Shown one piece after another: positions 31,901-43,229 of a DNA stretch of 64,000 nucleotides (position 1 is its first letter; each line of letters begins with the position of its first letter). Location of the stretch: NCBI GenBank assembly GCA_963575745.1, contig CAUYUJ010014346.1, positions 277,856 through 341,855 on the forward strand. Direction: 5' to 3'. Source of the stretch: Prorocentrum cordatum. Its lineage: Eukaryota; Sar; Dinophyceae; Prorocentrales; Prorocentraceae. The notes under the pieces are model-generated. The model searched no databases. It was not told where the DNA came from and saw only the letters and a list, made by a program, of their open reading frames with translations. A program made the position numbers and the translations under genes.

Positions 31901-32548
31901 TGGGCGCCCCTCCCTGGCGCTACGGCACGGCCGCGGATGCCCCCACGAAAACGCCGAGGCGGTCGAGGCAGGCCCCAGACGCCCCAAGAAGTCCCCGCAG
32001 AGGGCCCGAACAACAAGCGCCCGAGATACGCCCAATGCGTGCCCAAGATGGCCAACGCGAGCGGACATTCCGAGTCCTCCGCCCCACGACAGCCCTGGAA
32101 GCAACCCATTGGGCATCCGAGGCGCCCTCAGGAAGCCCAAATATGTTCCAAGAGGCCCCCAGGAAGCCCCATGAGCCCCCCCCCAAGACGCCCCAGAAAA
32201 CCTGCCTCGAGGCACCCAGGGACTTGCCAACTGCATCCAGAAAGCCATCGAGAGGCACCCCAAGACATCCCAGAATACCCCCCAGAGGCACTTGAACCAT
32301 AACCCAGGCACGGCGGCGGGATGGGCCATATTTCACTAGATTGTGGTATTGTTCGCGATCGATTTCCCCGCGCGAGCCGAGGCCAATGCCGAACCCAATG
32401 CGCAAGGGCTACCCGCGGGCAACACCTCGCGAACCTATTCAACGAACATGGCTGCGGCCTCGGGAAGGCAATTCAACTTGCGACCGAACGGCATTGGCAT
32501 CGACTCGTCTGGGGATACCAATAGCGAACAAGTCCTTACAACCAAAAC
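28991..32548. other. GC-rich non-coding with repeat blocks
   Basis: 30459-30516 is a pure CCA run. 30885-31180 has degenerate CCCAAGACC units. 31960-32290 is block 4 of the purine-rich oligomer family. Long frames on both strands are compositional. No gene is supported. Confidence 0.5.
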
Positions 32549-32840
32549 TCAGTGAGTCGAGTTCCTAAGTCGGAGTTGCCGTGCGTCCGCTGGCAGAACC
32601 TCATCTCCACACCCTCCAAGAAGCGACTTCTCGGGGTCATCGTCGCTGCTGCCCTCGGGGCCAACGGGGTCCCAGAGGCCCGAGTCAGCAGAATCACTGT
32701 CGGACCCAGGCTGGTCATCGTCGCCGCCGTCGACCACGGCGTCGCCACCGCCGCGCCCAGCTCCACGGCCAGCGGGTGGGCAACCAGCCGCTGGCCCAGC
32801 GCCCCTGCCGCCGTCACCGCTGGACCCCGCCATCGAACCT
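32549..32840 (-). CDS. Possible exon, acidic (weak)
   Basis: Minus-strand frame with an ATG near 32837 (MAGSSGDGGRGAG) followed by DGGDDDQPGSDSDSADSG, ending in a stop at 32549. A Gly/Asp-rich disordered peptide with no known domain. It could be the 3' exon of a gene beginning at 34943. Confidence 0.25.
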
Positions 32841-33189
32841 GCGTTTGGCCAGAGAGGGGAGGGAACAAGGCGGAAAGCCAGACGGGGGGGGGGGGCTACC
32901 CTTGCAACCCCCATCCCGCCCCCATCAGCGCTCAACGCGGTCGAGGGGCGCCAAGGCTTCAAGGGCGCCCCCCCCGCGTTTGGCGCCGCCCTGGGCCCGC
33001 TCTCAAAACAAAACGAGGAGATTAACACATGCCCTCCACGAAATCATGGATCACCCAAATGGCAAAGATACCCTAAACATGCGTGAAATCCACAACGATG
33101 GCCGTGCACTTCGCTGCCCACCGAGCCACGGGCTGCGAGGCCGAACGAAACGTAACCTGAATCGCGCCCTCGGACGCGCCACTACAACA

Positions 33190-33540
33190 AGACCCTGAGC
33201 TTTCGCTGCGAATGAGTAGCTGCCAACGGTTCCCTCCCCGGCTCGGCCCGAGCCGCGCCCTCCAGCCGCAGGCGGCCCCTCGGCCCTCATGCGGCCGCGC
33301 CGAGGGCGATCCCTCGGAGGCCGCCGCATGAAATCGTCGTCCGAGAGGTCGATCTCAGCAACGGCGGCGAGAGGGACGGCGCGCTGAAGCTCTGGCCGAA
33401 AACCATGTCGGTGGAGGCGCGCCGTGCTGCTGCACAGCTTGAACAACTTCATCGACCAGCTCTGCCGATCCAAGTCCAAGGAAGCAATGGCATCGACCAG
33501 CACGACGAAGTCGCACGATGCCTTGAGGGGATGCGTCGTT
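33190..33540 (-). CDS. Possible exon, unknown (weak)
   Basis: Minus-strand frame with a natural-looking peptide (DFVVLVDAIASLDLDRQSW, then VAEIDLSDDDF) that becomes Arg/Gly-rich. No domain recognised; splice sites not resolved. Confidence 0.25.
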
Positions 33541-34239
33541 TGTGGCAGACATGCAACGCACGCAAAAGTGGTACAGTTTAACATTGCATGGGTGTGTTCC
33601 TGATCATGCAATATGCGGCATCATGCGGCCATGCTCCCTTGGAGGGGCGATCTAGTGCGGGAGGGGCGAAATAGTCAGATCCTACACCGAGGGTTGCCGC
33701 TGGGACCCCAAACCGCGCCCCCTTGAAGGCACTGGCAAGGTTTATGTAACATTTGGCCCATGGGCGAAGGGGAACGTCGCGATGACGCGCAGTTTCACTT
33801 GCGGGCCAGGGGCGCCAACGCACAAACACAGGCTTGAGCTTAACCCCCAGGGGCAAGGACTGGGGAAAGTAGACCCCGCTCGAGACACCCTCGTAACGCA
33901 CTCGCGCAGGGTTACACACCATGTCCGAAGGCCCCACTCCAGGATCGCACCCCGTATTCATATCCGAGCCATGCCGCGAGGCCCTAACTCAATACATCCC
34001 CCCAAGACCCACCCCGAGCCTTATCCCCCGGCCAAAACGGCAATAAGGAGAAGAAGGGGCACTTGGGAAACGGACCTCCTCCTCCTCCACCCCCCCCGCC
34101 TCCCCTTGCTGGACCCAAATGGGCCCTGGTCACGGCTGCGGCCATGCCAGCTGCAGCCGCTGGCGGCGCCGCCGCATGACCTCTGGCACCAACCGTACAC
34201 CCGCGCCCACGTGTCATGGCCCTGGGCAACCACAGACCA

Positions 34240-34943
34240 GGCCATGATCGGCGCGTGGGCGCGGCAATTGGTGCCCACGGTGTCTCCTCGTCAGTTTCAG
34301 CCAAGACCTCGACGACGCGATCCGCGTCCATCCACAGCTTCCACGCCTCAGATCGGCGAGTCTGCACCGCCTCCCACCCAGCGGACGCCGCGTCCAGGCG
34401 GCGCTTCGCCGCCAGAAAATCGGCGAAAGCGAGGTTATGCATCGCTCTCGCCCTCCCCTCGGCGCCGCCCTCCTCGACGTAGGCGAGGGCGGCGGCATCG
34501 GCGGCCATCTCGGCCGCGTGCAGCGGCGTCGACACCACGACGGCCGCTGGGACCGCCAGGGCACAACTGGTTGCCTCGGCGGAGATCCCGCTCGCGGAGC
34601 TGGCCGCGCCAGAGCTGACCGCGGCGGCTTCCAGCCCACATGTGGCCGTGGCCGCGGGCGCACCTGGCGCCAAGGCCACCACCTCGGGCTCCGATGCTGC
34701 GTCGAAATCCGCGGGCGCCTCGTCGGGCCCCCCGGAACCCACGGCGGCTGGATCGGCCGCATCGGCCGCATCGCGCTCAACCAACAGCCCGATCGGCGGC
34801 GGATCTAGCGGGGGCCGCGGCACCAGATTCGCCGCTACAGGCGGCGACTGCGCTGGTTCTGCGGCGCCCAGGCGAGGGCGCTTCGGAGGCGCCACGACAC
34901 TTGGCGGCACCACAAAGGGGTCAAATGGCAACCGCGCCGCCAT
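34240..34943 (-). CDS. Possible 5' exon, Ala/Pro-rich protein
   Basis: An ATG at 34943 opens MAARLPFDPFVVPPSVVAPP, followed by Pro- and Ala-rich sequence and then a helical, more specific segment (MHNLAFADFLAAKRRLDAAS, WEAVQTRRSEAWKLWMDADR). The frame beyond VVEVLAETDEETPW turns into low complexity, so a donor near 34270-34290 is likely. A possible acceptor TTCTTTAGCAG lies just upstream of the ATG, so the ATG may be internal. Unknown family. Confidence 0.35.
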
Positions 34944-35905
34944 CGATGCCGAGGCCGCGGCCGCGGCTGCGGCCGAGTGTCTGCTAAAGAACCACAGCGA
35001 GAGGGACGATGATCAGGAGGGCGAGGAGCATCATCAGCAACGGCAGCAACGGCAGGCGCAGGAGGGGCAGGAGGCGAGGGAGGGAATGGGGAAGAGGAGC
35101 GGACGGGGGGAGGCGGAAGGGAACTGGGGGGAGAGAGGGGCAAGCGAGGCGCGCTCTCATTACATCTGACATCCCGTCCCGCCCCCTCTCATCCCACGGA
35201 CTTCGCCGCCCGCGTTCATCCTGTTTATATGTATCCCCATCCCCCCCCCCCGCCCCGCCCCCGTTCTCGCGCCACGCTCGCGCCTCTGGCGGGCCATCAG
35301 TGGCGTGGCCATTGTTGAGAGTTAGGGAGCCCAATGCCGCTCTTGGACGGCTTCAAGCGGCCGCGCGCCTCTCATGGGCGCCCTCCCCCCATCCCCCCCC
35401 CCCCCCCCAGGGGCCCGCATCGCCCCACTACCGCGAGACGCACATAAGTGAGCAAGCTCGCGCATTCGCTCCCGCGGCACTCCGAGGCCTCAAGATGGCT
35501 CCGAGATGGCCCGAGGGACCCCGACAAGGGCCCACGAAAGTCCCATCGCGGCCCTGGGCGGGCAACATGCGCGACAACCGTTGAGTCGACTTTGCATCGG
35601 TGAGTCTGCTTTTCGGCGGTCGGCGGAAAGGCGAAGCCTTCCGATTAAGATAGCGACACTAGTGACTAATGGCGAGCAACGCGACATGCCGATGGGGGGG
35701 CGGGGCCGCAGACGCAGCGGGGCACCCCCGCATGCCGAGGGGAGTTGGGCGGGAAGCACGATTTCGGGGGGAGCTGATCAACTGAATATGTTCAAGCCGA
35801 GGGGCACCCCGAACCACCGCGCGCTACTCGCCCTGCGCGCGCCTGCACGGGGCCTAGCCAACGCGCGATGCACCCCCGTGGGCGGACTGCAACGCAGGGG
35901 GGGTA
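34944..35905. other. Intergenic, 3' of the 35.9-39.8 kb gene
   Basis: 34990-35130 is G/A-rich (GGCAGGAGGGGCAGGAGG). 35390-35410 is a C run. No gene supported. Confidence 0.5.
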
Positions 35906-38900
35906 TCACGAAACTTGCTGCGGGCGTGCATTCACAACGACATGCACGGGATAAGTAATGCAATGAAGTAGTTTCCCCCGACGTGGCCTGGAGACTGACC
36001 TCGCCGTCGTGGACTTCGGCGCCCCCCCCGCCCCCCGCTCCTCCATGGGCTGGAACACGGGGATATCTGAGTTGAGGGCCAGCTCCGCCAACTGCCAGTA
36101 CAACACTGATGAGGCGCCGCCGCCCGCCAGGAACGGGTCGTCGACCTCGTCGTCGTCGAGCCACTCGGCCGCCACGCTGCGCTCCAGTGGGCGGCCCGCC
36201 AACCTGACCACCAAGAAGCCTGACCTGGCCAGGGATCTCTCAGCGGAGTCTTTACCGCACAACAGCTTCAGCGCTGAAACGAGGCGATACGCGAACTTGC
36301 GAATCATCTTACCTGCAGGGCTGCAGATGCACATACCAGCCATAAAACATTTCGTCTCCTTGGAAAAGCCTTTCAGTACTCGGTGGCCCCACCCGTCGTC
36401 GTGGATGGGCAGCCCGATCTGCCTGAGGTGCTCGCCCAGCTTGCCCAAGAAACGCTGCGGGTGAATCGGCTGCGCCAGCGCCGCCTCCGAGGTGGATGCA
36501 ACGTCGGGAACCACGTGCAGCTGGTGAACCCGCCCGATGCCGACTGGAGGCTGCATCGGCAAGCTGCAGCACCGCCCCGCCCAAGGAAGAATGCCAAGGT
36601 ATCCACAAACACGGTCGGTGATCTGCTTGCCTGCGCCTGCGGCGTACTCGACGATCTGGCGCGAGTGCAGCTCCTCCGCTTCCCGACGCCTGCTTGCCAA
36701 GAGTCTGCTGGCGTACCTGGACACCCGCAGAGCCTCGGCGAACGTGGCCGCGCCGCAGTCGCCGTCAGCGTCCGCCAGGGCAAGCAGCGGCGCCTTGGCG
36801 ACGTCGAGAACTTGATGATGCTCATCAGCTGGTTCAGCTCGAGCGCTGCATGCAACTGCCATCTCCCTGATGCGGTTGTGCTCGAGCGACCTCGCCCCAG
36901 GACCAAATGCCCCAGCTCCTGGCCTCCCAGCCGCAACAGCGCGGTCCAATTCAGCCCTGTCCTTGGTGACCTCGTCTGGCGTGCGGTTCCAATACTCGCC
37001 GCTGAGCCCTGCGTGCCATTTCATGCCGTGTCCATCACGAGCCTTCCTACCATTGAATGCGTGCCATTCGGTCACGACGGCCTTGCGTTTAGGTTCCTGG
37101 TCAGCTGGCTCGGCATCGTCGTCAGCGCCATCTTGGTCAGGGGCCTGGGGGTCAGCAGGAGTGCCCGACCAGATACCGAACATACTCGTCCTGCGCTTGA
37201 TCTTCCTCGCGACGCACTTAGATGCAATGTCAAGGAAGTCTGGGCGATTCGTCTGCGTCCCAAGGCGCGTGACGATTCGTCTCACGTATGCGTGCATGCA
37301 CTCGACCTGGGCAGTGTCGACGTTCGACAATGTGGCGACCGCCAAGAGAGCGGCCCGACCGTCTGCGCTCTCGATGTCGAACGTGTTCATGAACGCAATG
37401 GTGAATTGATCCATGCAGCACAGCTGAGTTCTCTTGATTCTCTTGAGGTCGCCCGCGGCAGAAGGCGACGCCAAGCAAGCGAACAACATAAATTGCACTT
37501 TGCGGTGGGGTCGGGCCAACAATCGCTCGTACTCTGCGCCGATCATGCCGGTAACCCTGAAAGCCAAACATCTCGTCGCCTCGGTCACCGAATCCATCGG
37601 CAAGAGACTCCACAGGCGAGACGACGTCATCAGAGCACGCTGGTGGTCGGTGAACTGCATGTCCAACTCGCCAGTAGCAGCCAAAACAATGCGAAGCCTT
37701 CGAGGGGCCTGCGCCGCCGCCGCATCAGTGCCCATGCACCTCTGCCATTCGACCTGGTCGAACTTGTCGCTGCCGAGGGCGAGCTGGCGCTTGAGGAGTG
37801 CGGTGGACGGCTCCATCGAAAGCCTCACCACGACGAGATCACGAAAAGGCGTTGCATTGACAAAATCCTCAGCCAAGTCTCGTGAGATGCGATTCTGCTT
37901 AGCGAAATCCGTTTCGTCCTTAGGCTCATCTGCATGTTTCTTGTCGCCCCCGCTGCCGCCGTCGTCGCCCCCGCCAGCCTCCGCGCCACCCCGGCCGTCG
38001 CGATCCTGGGGCCCCTCAGGTTCAGGATCGCCGTCCTCCAAAGCTAGGGGGCCATCTGCATTTACGCCGCGCGCCTCAGCAGCGGGGCGATCACGAATTC
38101 CACGGCGACGGCGACGGTGCTTGACCATGACGAGGAACCTCCTGTACGTGCGACTGAACAAGCCGTGAACGCTCTCGACCAAGCCCATCTTGCACACACA
38201 CTCGTCGGTTCTAGTCCACCTTTTTCTATTCCGGATCGTGAGCATAGAACTGGCAAGCGTCTTAACCAGAGCACCTGAAATCAACGAAGCAATCTCATCC
38301 TTGTGCTGCAGCGCGGCCTCGTCTCGCACGTAGACTTCCACGGCGTCCTGTCGGCGCCAATCGCCGTTCGGCAAGAGTCGCATCACACTGCGAAGACGAC
38401 GGAGTCGGGCTGGGGAACCAGCGAAAACAAAGCATGCCAACTGTCGGTGTCTCTTGGCTTCATCTGTGCTGCTGCCAACCCGCATGTCCAACGTCTCCAA
38501 CACTTCTTTTTTGAGAGCCTGGCTGAATGTACGCATCCAACCGCCGAGGTGCAACGACTTTGCCGCGTGAATCATGCCGCTGATCGCGCCATCAATGAGA
38601 CCGATCCACTTGCACATACATGTAACTGACTTGTGTATGTCGCAACCCACGTGTAGCTTGACATATTCACCACCACAAGCATGTTCCAGAGACGTTTCAG
38701 CCGAGAACTGCGCAGCGTACCTATCTGAGCAAACGAAACGCACACGTAACCGATATGACCTGTTCGATCGCCAACTCACGGAAGATGCGAGCTGCAACGC
38801 GCGCGAAATGCCACCAGCCGTGGTCCTCTGCAGAATCTGTGGGGTCGTCAACGTATCGCATGTGAACAGTGCGTACTCATCGGCACATCCAGGCCGAGAC

Positions 38901-39209
38901 ATTCTGATCAAACTTCCAAGGCAAGATACTGTCTGGAACAACTTTGCAGGAACAGGCTCAACGATGCAACCGCCAGCGGCTTGACTACCATGTCGACCAG
39001 GTCCGCTGATGGCCTCGGGCACGGCGTCGTCGGCCTGACGCACCGCCATCAACGTGGTAGCTTCATCGTAGCGCACCGACTCCACGAGCACCAATGGAAC
39101 TGCATTATCACGAGGCTGCCGAATCGCAGTCTGATGAAAAGCATATCCCGACCACCGCATTGGGGACGGGGAAGATAAGGAGGAGGAGGAAGAGGAGGGT
39201 GATGAGGAG

Positions 39210-39240
<31 letters not shown>

Positions 39241-39841
39241 AGGAGGATGAGGAAGAGGACGAGGAGGACGAGAAAGGGATGCGGAGAAGGTAGGGGAACG
39301 AGATAAGATGTAGGAAGAGAGAGGGTAGGCAGTGGATGGGGGCGCGACTCGGCCCAACAACCTGAAACTGGGACAGGAAATGCCTTTCACATGCGTCCGC
39401 TGCAGTGGCGAGCCGACGCTCCAATTGCTGAGACGTGTTCTCATCGACGAGGCTCGTCCGTGCAGTCGCTGGCAGGGCGGCCCACGATGCGCTGTTGTCC
39501 CAGAAGCGCTCGGCCTGGGTCAACACGGCGGGAGCCAAGCCAACGCCAGTGATCCTCGATACCTCGCGGATCGCCTGGCCCAGCGCCTCGCGCTCAGCAG
39601 CGTGCAGGTGGAGCGTCAGCCCGAGCGGCCTCGGGAGGAACGCAGCCTCCAGACTCTGCAAGTCCACGACGTGCTGCTGGGCGGCGGGCGCGGGCGGCGG
39701 GTGGGCGACGACCACCGCAGCGGCCGATGCCACGCTCGGGTCGTCGGCGTCGCGCGCGCGGATCGCCGCGCGCGCCGACTCCAGGAGCAAGTCCACACGA
39801 GACGGCCTGCCCCTCTTCCTGGAGGTCGGCGCCCCCGACAT
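35906..39841 (-). CDS. Large unknown protein, SL-headed gene copy
   Basis: The first in-frame ATG after the antisense SL is 39841 (MSGAPTSRKRGRPSRVDLLL), preceded by about 50 nt of leader. A 231-bp segment (39131-39361) has intron features (CAG|GTTGTT to TCATCAG|ACT, CTC-rich) and its removal keeps frame, leaving about 1,234 residues. Visible regions include SYRLRVRFVCSDRYAAQF, then YVKLHVGCDIHKSVTCMC and ALKKEVLETLDM. The spacing of a D-containing strand and a C-x2-H pattern is loosely reminiscent of hAT-type transposase cores, but I cannot confirm a catalytic triad. A disordered acidic linker (ALEDGDPEPEGPQDRDGRGG) divides the protein, and a second Cys/His-containing half follows. It may belong to a dinoflagellate-specific family. 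Stop TGA at 35908-35906. A short out-of-frame ATG ORF lies in the leader. Confidence 0.75.
39131..39361 (-). other. Probable 231-bp intron, CTC-rich, in frame
   Basis: On the minus strand it starts GTTGTTGGGCC after TTTCAG and ends CATCAG before ACTGCGATTCGG. It contains the long CCTCCT tract that would otherwise give a run of about 25 Ser. It is 77 codons long without a stop, so both spliced and unspliced messages are open. Confidence 0.6.
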
Positions 39842-39890
39842 CAAGGGGCGGGGAACGAGCGGCTCATGGCCTGATGCCGCAATCTCACAG

Positions 39891-39912
39891 CTTGAGCCAA
39901 AACGGCTACGGA
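39891..39912 (-). other. Spliced-leader relict (one mismatch)
   Basis: The antisense reads CTTGAGCCAAAACGGCTACG plus GA. In sense orientation it matches the 22-nt dinoflagellate SL except A to G in the middle (CCGTTTTGG for CCATTTTGG). It lies 50 nt before the ATG at 39841, the position expected in a trans-spliced mRNA. A genomic SL here means the gene was once copied back from processed RNA. Confidence 0.9.
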
Positions 39913-40128
39913 CGGAGCCTCGGCAACGCTGGGGGGGACTGGGGGTGCCATTCAACCGTGGGGATCGACAATGGAAAGTGGCGACCATTGCACGTTTGGC
40001 ACGCATATACTCCACGCACAGTGCCTCCGTTTTGAAAATATATCCCGCGCGATCATGCTATAACATGTTTTTTTTGAACATTGTTTTTGCTATACCTTAT
40101 CCAAAACCGCCAAGAAGGGCCCCGGGGA

Positions 40129-40193
40129 TATCTTTGGGAGTACTTTTATTATTTCAGGGATCTCCTTCCTGGAGGGAGCTCCCCAAGTATAAC
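40129..40193 (+). repeat. 65-bp dispersed repeat, inverted to 14332-14397
   Basis: Runs from GGGATATCTTTGGGAGTAC to GAGCTCCCCAAGTATAA. It is nearly identical to the reverse complement at 14332-14397. Confidence 0.8.
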
Positions 40194-40216
40194 CCTATCC
40201 CCCCCTCTCGTTCGGC

Positions 40217-40312
40217 CCCCCACGATTTTCTGAGGGGGAGGGTGGGGTTCGCTTCGCTCGGGAGCTCCCGAGCGAAGCGAACCCTGCCCTCCCCCTCGGA
40301 AATCGTGGGGGG
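40217..40312. repeat. Long palindrome, centre GGAGCTCC
   Basis: The arms read CCCCACGATTTTCTGAGG, GGAGGGTGGGGTTCG, CTTCGCTCGG on the left and the complementary series on the right. There is no loop (centre between 40264 and 40265). The arms of about 47 bp differ at about three positions and one indel. It would extrude as a cruciform. Confidence 0.88.
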
Positions 40313-40536
40313 CATCGGGGGTTAGGGTTCGCATGCGTGGCCCCTCAAAATGTTGCTTGTGGCGTTTGTTCTGCTTCGAGGCTCGCGCGTGCAGGCCAGA
40401 GGAACAGAACGCGCGAGCACCCTGCCCAGGGGGCCTGTCGCTGCCCCCCTGCGCCCCCGGCAGGGCCGGCCAGCCCGGGAGGTCCGGCCAGCCGTCCAGC
40501 ATGCCCGCCTCTTCGGGTCCGCCCGCGGAGGGGTGC

Positions 40537-40646
40537 TGGGCCTGCTTTCCACCACCACCACCAGCCTCCTCCTCCTCCTCCTCGCTCTCCCCCTCCATCC
40601 CCCCTCCAACTTGTGGTGGTGGCGGAAAACATGCCCAGCAAGGGGG
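40537..40646. mobile_element. Fold-back element with CTC interior, copy 1
   Basis: The left end is GCTGGGCCTGCTTTCCACC followed by CACCACCACCAG. The reverse complement of the right end is GCTGGGCATGTTTTCCGCC followed by ACCACCACAAGTTGG. Between the arms is a CTCCTC tract. The same design with a much longer CTC tract is at 53806-54216. Confidence 0.6.
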
Positions 40647-41349
40647 CGCAGGACAGGAGGAGGGGGTCCGATGTCCCACCACGCCCAGCCACGTGCGGTT
40701 TCGCAGCCGAGAGCCTGTCGGCGATGCATCGCCGATGCCAGGTCGATGGTGTTCCCCCCCCGAGATGGACTCCTGCCCTCCGCTCCCTCGTGTTCTGCCC
40801 TCGCTTCTGCCTCTCCGCTCGAAAGCGCTCCCTGGCTTCCCCCGCTGTCGGCGCACACGCCTCGGACCACGGTGCGCTGCCCCCCGTGGGCGTGGAGGTA
40901 TCCAACAACAAAAAAACACCGCCTGTGGATGGACATCCGGGGACCTCGGCAGGCGGTGGACACGGATACATCCAGCCCCCCCCCCCCTCTCATGGGCCCG
41001 GATATGTCCGTGTGCCGATACCGCTGCTCCACGGACCTCTCCCGGGGAGCGTCCTGACCGAGCTGTCGACACGCATCCAGCCACGGCGGCGGAGGGAAGG
41101 GTCGCGGTATCGGCATAACCCGTCCTCTTTGCAACCCCCCACCCCCTTTGCCGTGCCGTGGCTCGGGCCCGTCCGCGCACGCGGCGGCCACCCGGGAGGA
41201 CTCGGGCACACCCGGCACGCTCCCGGCGAGGCGCGGCTGCTGGGACGCACCCCGAGGCTGGAGAAGCGGAGGCCACCGTTGCCCCCAGATGGCCGCCCCT
41301 CCCCAAAACCTGAGGGGCAACGCCGGGGAAACTGGCATAGGGGGGGGGG
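40647..41349. other. No recognised gene
   Basis: GC-rich sequence. 40710-40735 carries GTCGGCGATGCATCGCCGA, a fragment of the composite repeat's 5' module. Confidence 0.45.
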
Positions 41350-41480
41350 ACACATCGGCCGGGAATGGACGATACATCGACGATAGACCGGCGATAAGCG
41401 CCCGACAGTGAATTCGCACGTCCCTGGGCAGGTTGGGGCTGTCGGGCTCTATTGGGCGATCACTGGGCGATTGGTGGCCG
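41350..41480 (+). repeat. Composite repeat, 5' module only
   Basis: Contains ACGATACATCGACGATAGAC, CGGCGATAAGCGCCCGACAG and GGGCGATTGGTGGCCGAT, in the order of 12888-12995. Confidence 0.55.
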
Positions 41481-41932
41481 ATGCATTCCCCCGCATGCTT
41501 AGGTCGGGCATGTCCCCCAACAGGCGGATTTGGGACGAAACATAAAACATAGTCGACAAAATACTGATCCAAAGGCTCAAACATAGTCAAAAAAACGCCC
41601 CGAGAAGATGTTTTAAACTGTTTTGGAATTGTTCCTCCTGTTGAGGGGCACGCCCGCCGATCGTTGCCCCAGACTCCCACACCCTCAGGGGGGCGCAAAC
41701 ATGGATTAGAGATCCATGGATTTGGCGCGCGGTCGCAAAATCCATTGATCGGGGGAGGCGCCCTCCCCAGAATGCGGCCGGTGCCGCCTCCTTCGGCGGC
41801 GGAAATCCGCAATTCCACATTGAAACGGGACCCGTCGCTAATCCACGCCCCCTTAATCGAATACTTTTTAAACTGTTTTGGATTTTTTCCGCCGGTAGAG
41901 GGACACGCCCGACTGAACCCTATTAGACGAGC
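41481..41932. other. Non-coding, with a duplicated segment
   Basis: 41653-41700 (GATCGTTGCCCCAGACTCCC) recurs diverged at 42098-42125 on the other side of the inverted repeat 41933-42064. Other shared phrases (CAGGCGGATTTGGGAC, TTTAAACTGTTTTGG) are repeated locally. No gene. Confidence 0.5.
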
Positions 41933-42064
41933 GCGTTCCACTACTCGCAAAGTAACTACTCGCAAATGGCCTGGATCCCCCGCGGGGGATCTACGAGAAA
42001 TTACATCGACGCAGACGTGTTCTTCGGACGTTTGCGAGTAGGCACTTTGCGAGTAGTGGAACGC
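41933..42064. mobile_element. Nested inverted-repeat element
   Basis: The 34-bp arms (41933-41966 and 42031-42064) match at 32 positions; each contains two ACTCGCAAA units. The 64-bp spacer carries a perfect 18-bp palindrome GATCCCCCGCGGGGGATC. No ORF. MITE-like origin is inference. Confidence 0.75.
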
Positions 42065-42479
42065 ACTCGGTGACCTATGCCTCTCCCCCCCCGATCGCTG
42101 CCCCTGACTCCCACACACACCCTTCGGCGGTGGACAAACCTCCCTTTAGTAAACCTCCCCCTAGTGAAAACGGCCTGGGACCGAAACTGACGGACCTGGA
42201 CCCGCGAAAATGACGGCCGCGACGCCCTCTCGCGAACCGAAAACGGCCAATTCCTTAATCGACGTGTCAGGGTAGGAGGTCTGTCCACCCCCGACCCCTC
42301 TTTGGACGCCCAGCAGCGCCTGCTTGGCCGCCAGGACGCCCCCGACCGCCAGGGCCCCGAGGCCGGCCGCGACGGCCGCGGGCCCGCGGAGGCCGCCCCC
42401 AGAGCGGCCCGGCCGCCCGGGGCCCCGCCAGGGGGGGCCCCAGGACCCCGCCGCCACGATTCTCGGGCCGGGCGAACGG

Positions 42480-42650
42480 GGGGATAGCAAAGGGGGGGTT
42501 GGAGAAGCAGCTCACGTAGCCGAGTTTCCCGGCGCCCCCCGGCGCCAGAGGCGGCTGTATGCATCGAGGAATGGGCCCCTCGGTGGGGCCGAAACCAGCT
42601 ACATGCAGCAGATTTCGTACCCCCCCGTTTCCCAATCTCCCCCTTTGGTC
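42480..42650 (+). repeat. Dispersed GGCGCC-rich repeat, copy 3
   Basis: CAGCTCACGTAGCCGAGTTT, CCCGGCGCCCCCCGGCGCC, TATGCATCGAGGAATGGG, then ATGCAGCAGATTTCGTA. Same order as 13705-13870 and 14180-14330. Confidence 0.75.
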
Positions 42651-42659
42651 CGGCCCGAG

Positions 42660-42855
42660 ATTCTTCAAACAGTGGAGGCCAGACCACGAGAAGCCTTCCA
42701 CAAGAAGCCCAGCCCTGAGACCCCAGGACGTGCATTGATGTTTGGGTGTGGGCACGTCGCGCTTCCAATAGGAAGACCATGGAAAGCAAAGAGACCCAGG
42801 GCCTGGAGGCAGGCAGGGTTTCTTTACATTCCATGACACCCGACGCCACGATTCT
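42660..42855 (-). repeat. Dispersed ~190-bp repeat with conserved frame, copy 1
   Basis: Contains CTTCCACAAGAAGC, CTGAGACCCCAGGACGT, GTGGGCACGTCGCGCTTCC and AAGCAAAGAGACCCAGGGCC. Copy 2 is at 44725-44935. Both keep a minus-strand frame of about 60 codons (shared GSLCF, KRDVPT, TSWGLR, LLVEGF), so it may be part of a once-coding element. Confidence 0.65.
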
Positions 42856-43210
42856 TCAAACAGTGGAGGCCAAAAGACCGTTTTCTTTTGAATCGGCGAC
42901 AGCCCGGGTCATCCCGGGGGGGGGGGGGAGGAGGGGGCCCGCCGATAACCTAACCTTCGCGCGGTGGACAGCCCGGCAGATGCCCGCGCCCCCCCACCCC
43001 GGACCTGCACAACCGGCAAGGTTAGATTATCCTGGGGGGGTAGGGGGACATGCCCGATAACCCAGGTTATCGCCGGACACTAAAAACATATCCCAGCAAA
43101 GCAACCTAACAGCGATGTGTAGGAGCATATCTGGAAGCATCTTTCTTAAGATTCACATGAGAATCCAGTTGTAGAATTCTGCTGTTCTCGCAGTCGCAGT
43201 CGCATTCGCG
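42856..43210. other. No recognised gene
   Basis: G-run (42917-42930) and mixed non-coding sequence leading into the hexamer array. The heptamer GGTTAT is repeated around 43025-43070. Confidence 0.5.
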
Positions 43211-43229
43211 ATGAAAGTCGCAGTGGCAA

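Noticed and set aside
40149-42118. Long minus-strand ORFs of 385 and 598 codons
   Set aside because: They cross a palindrome, a fold-back element and dispersed repeats, overlap one another in different frames, and show no domain.
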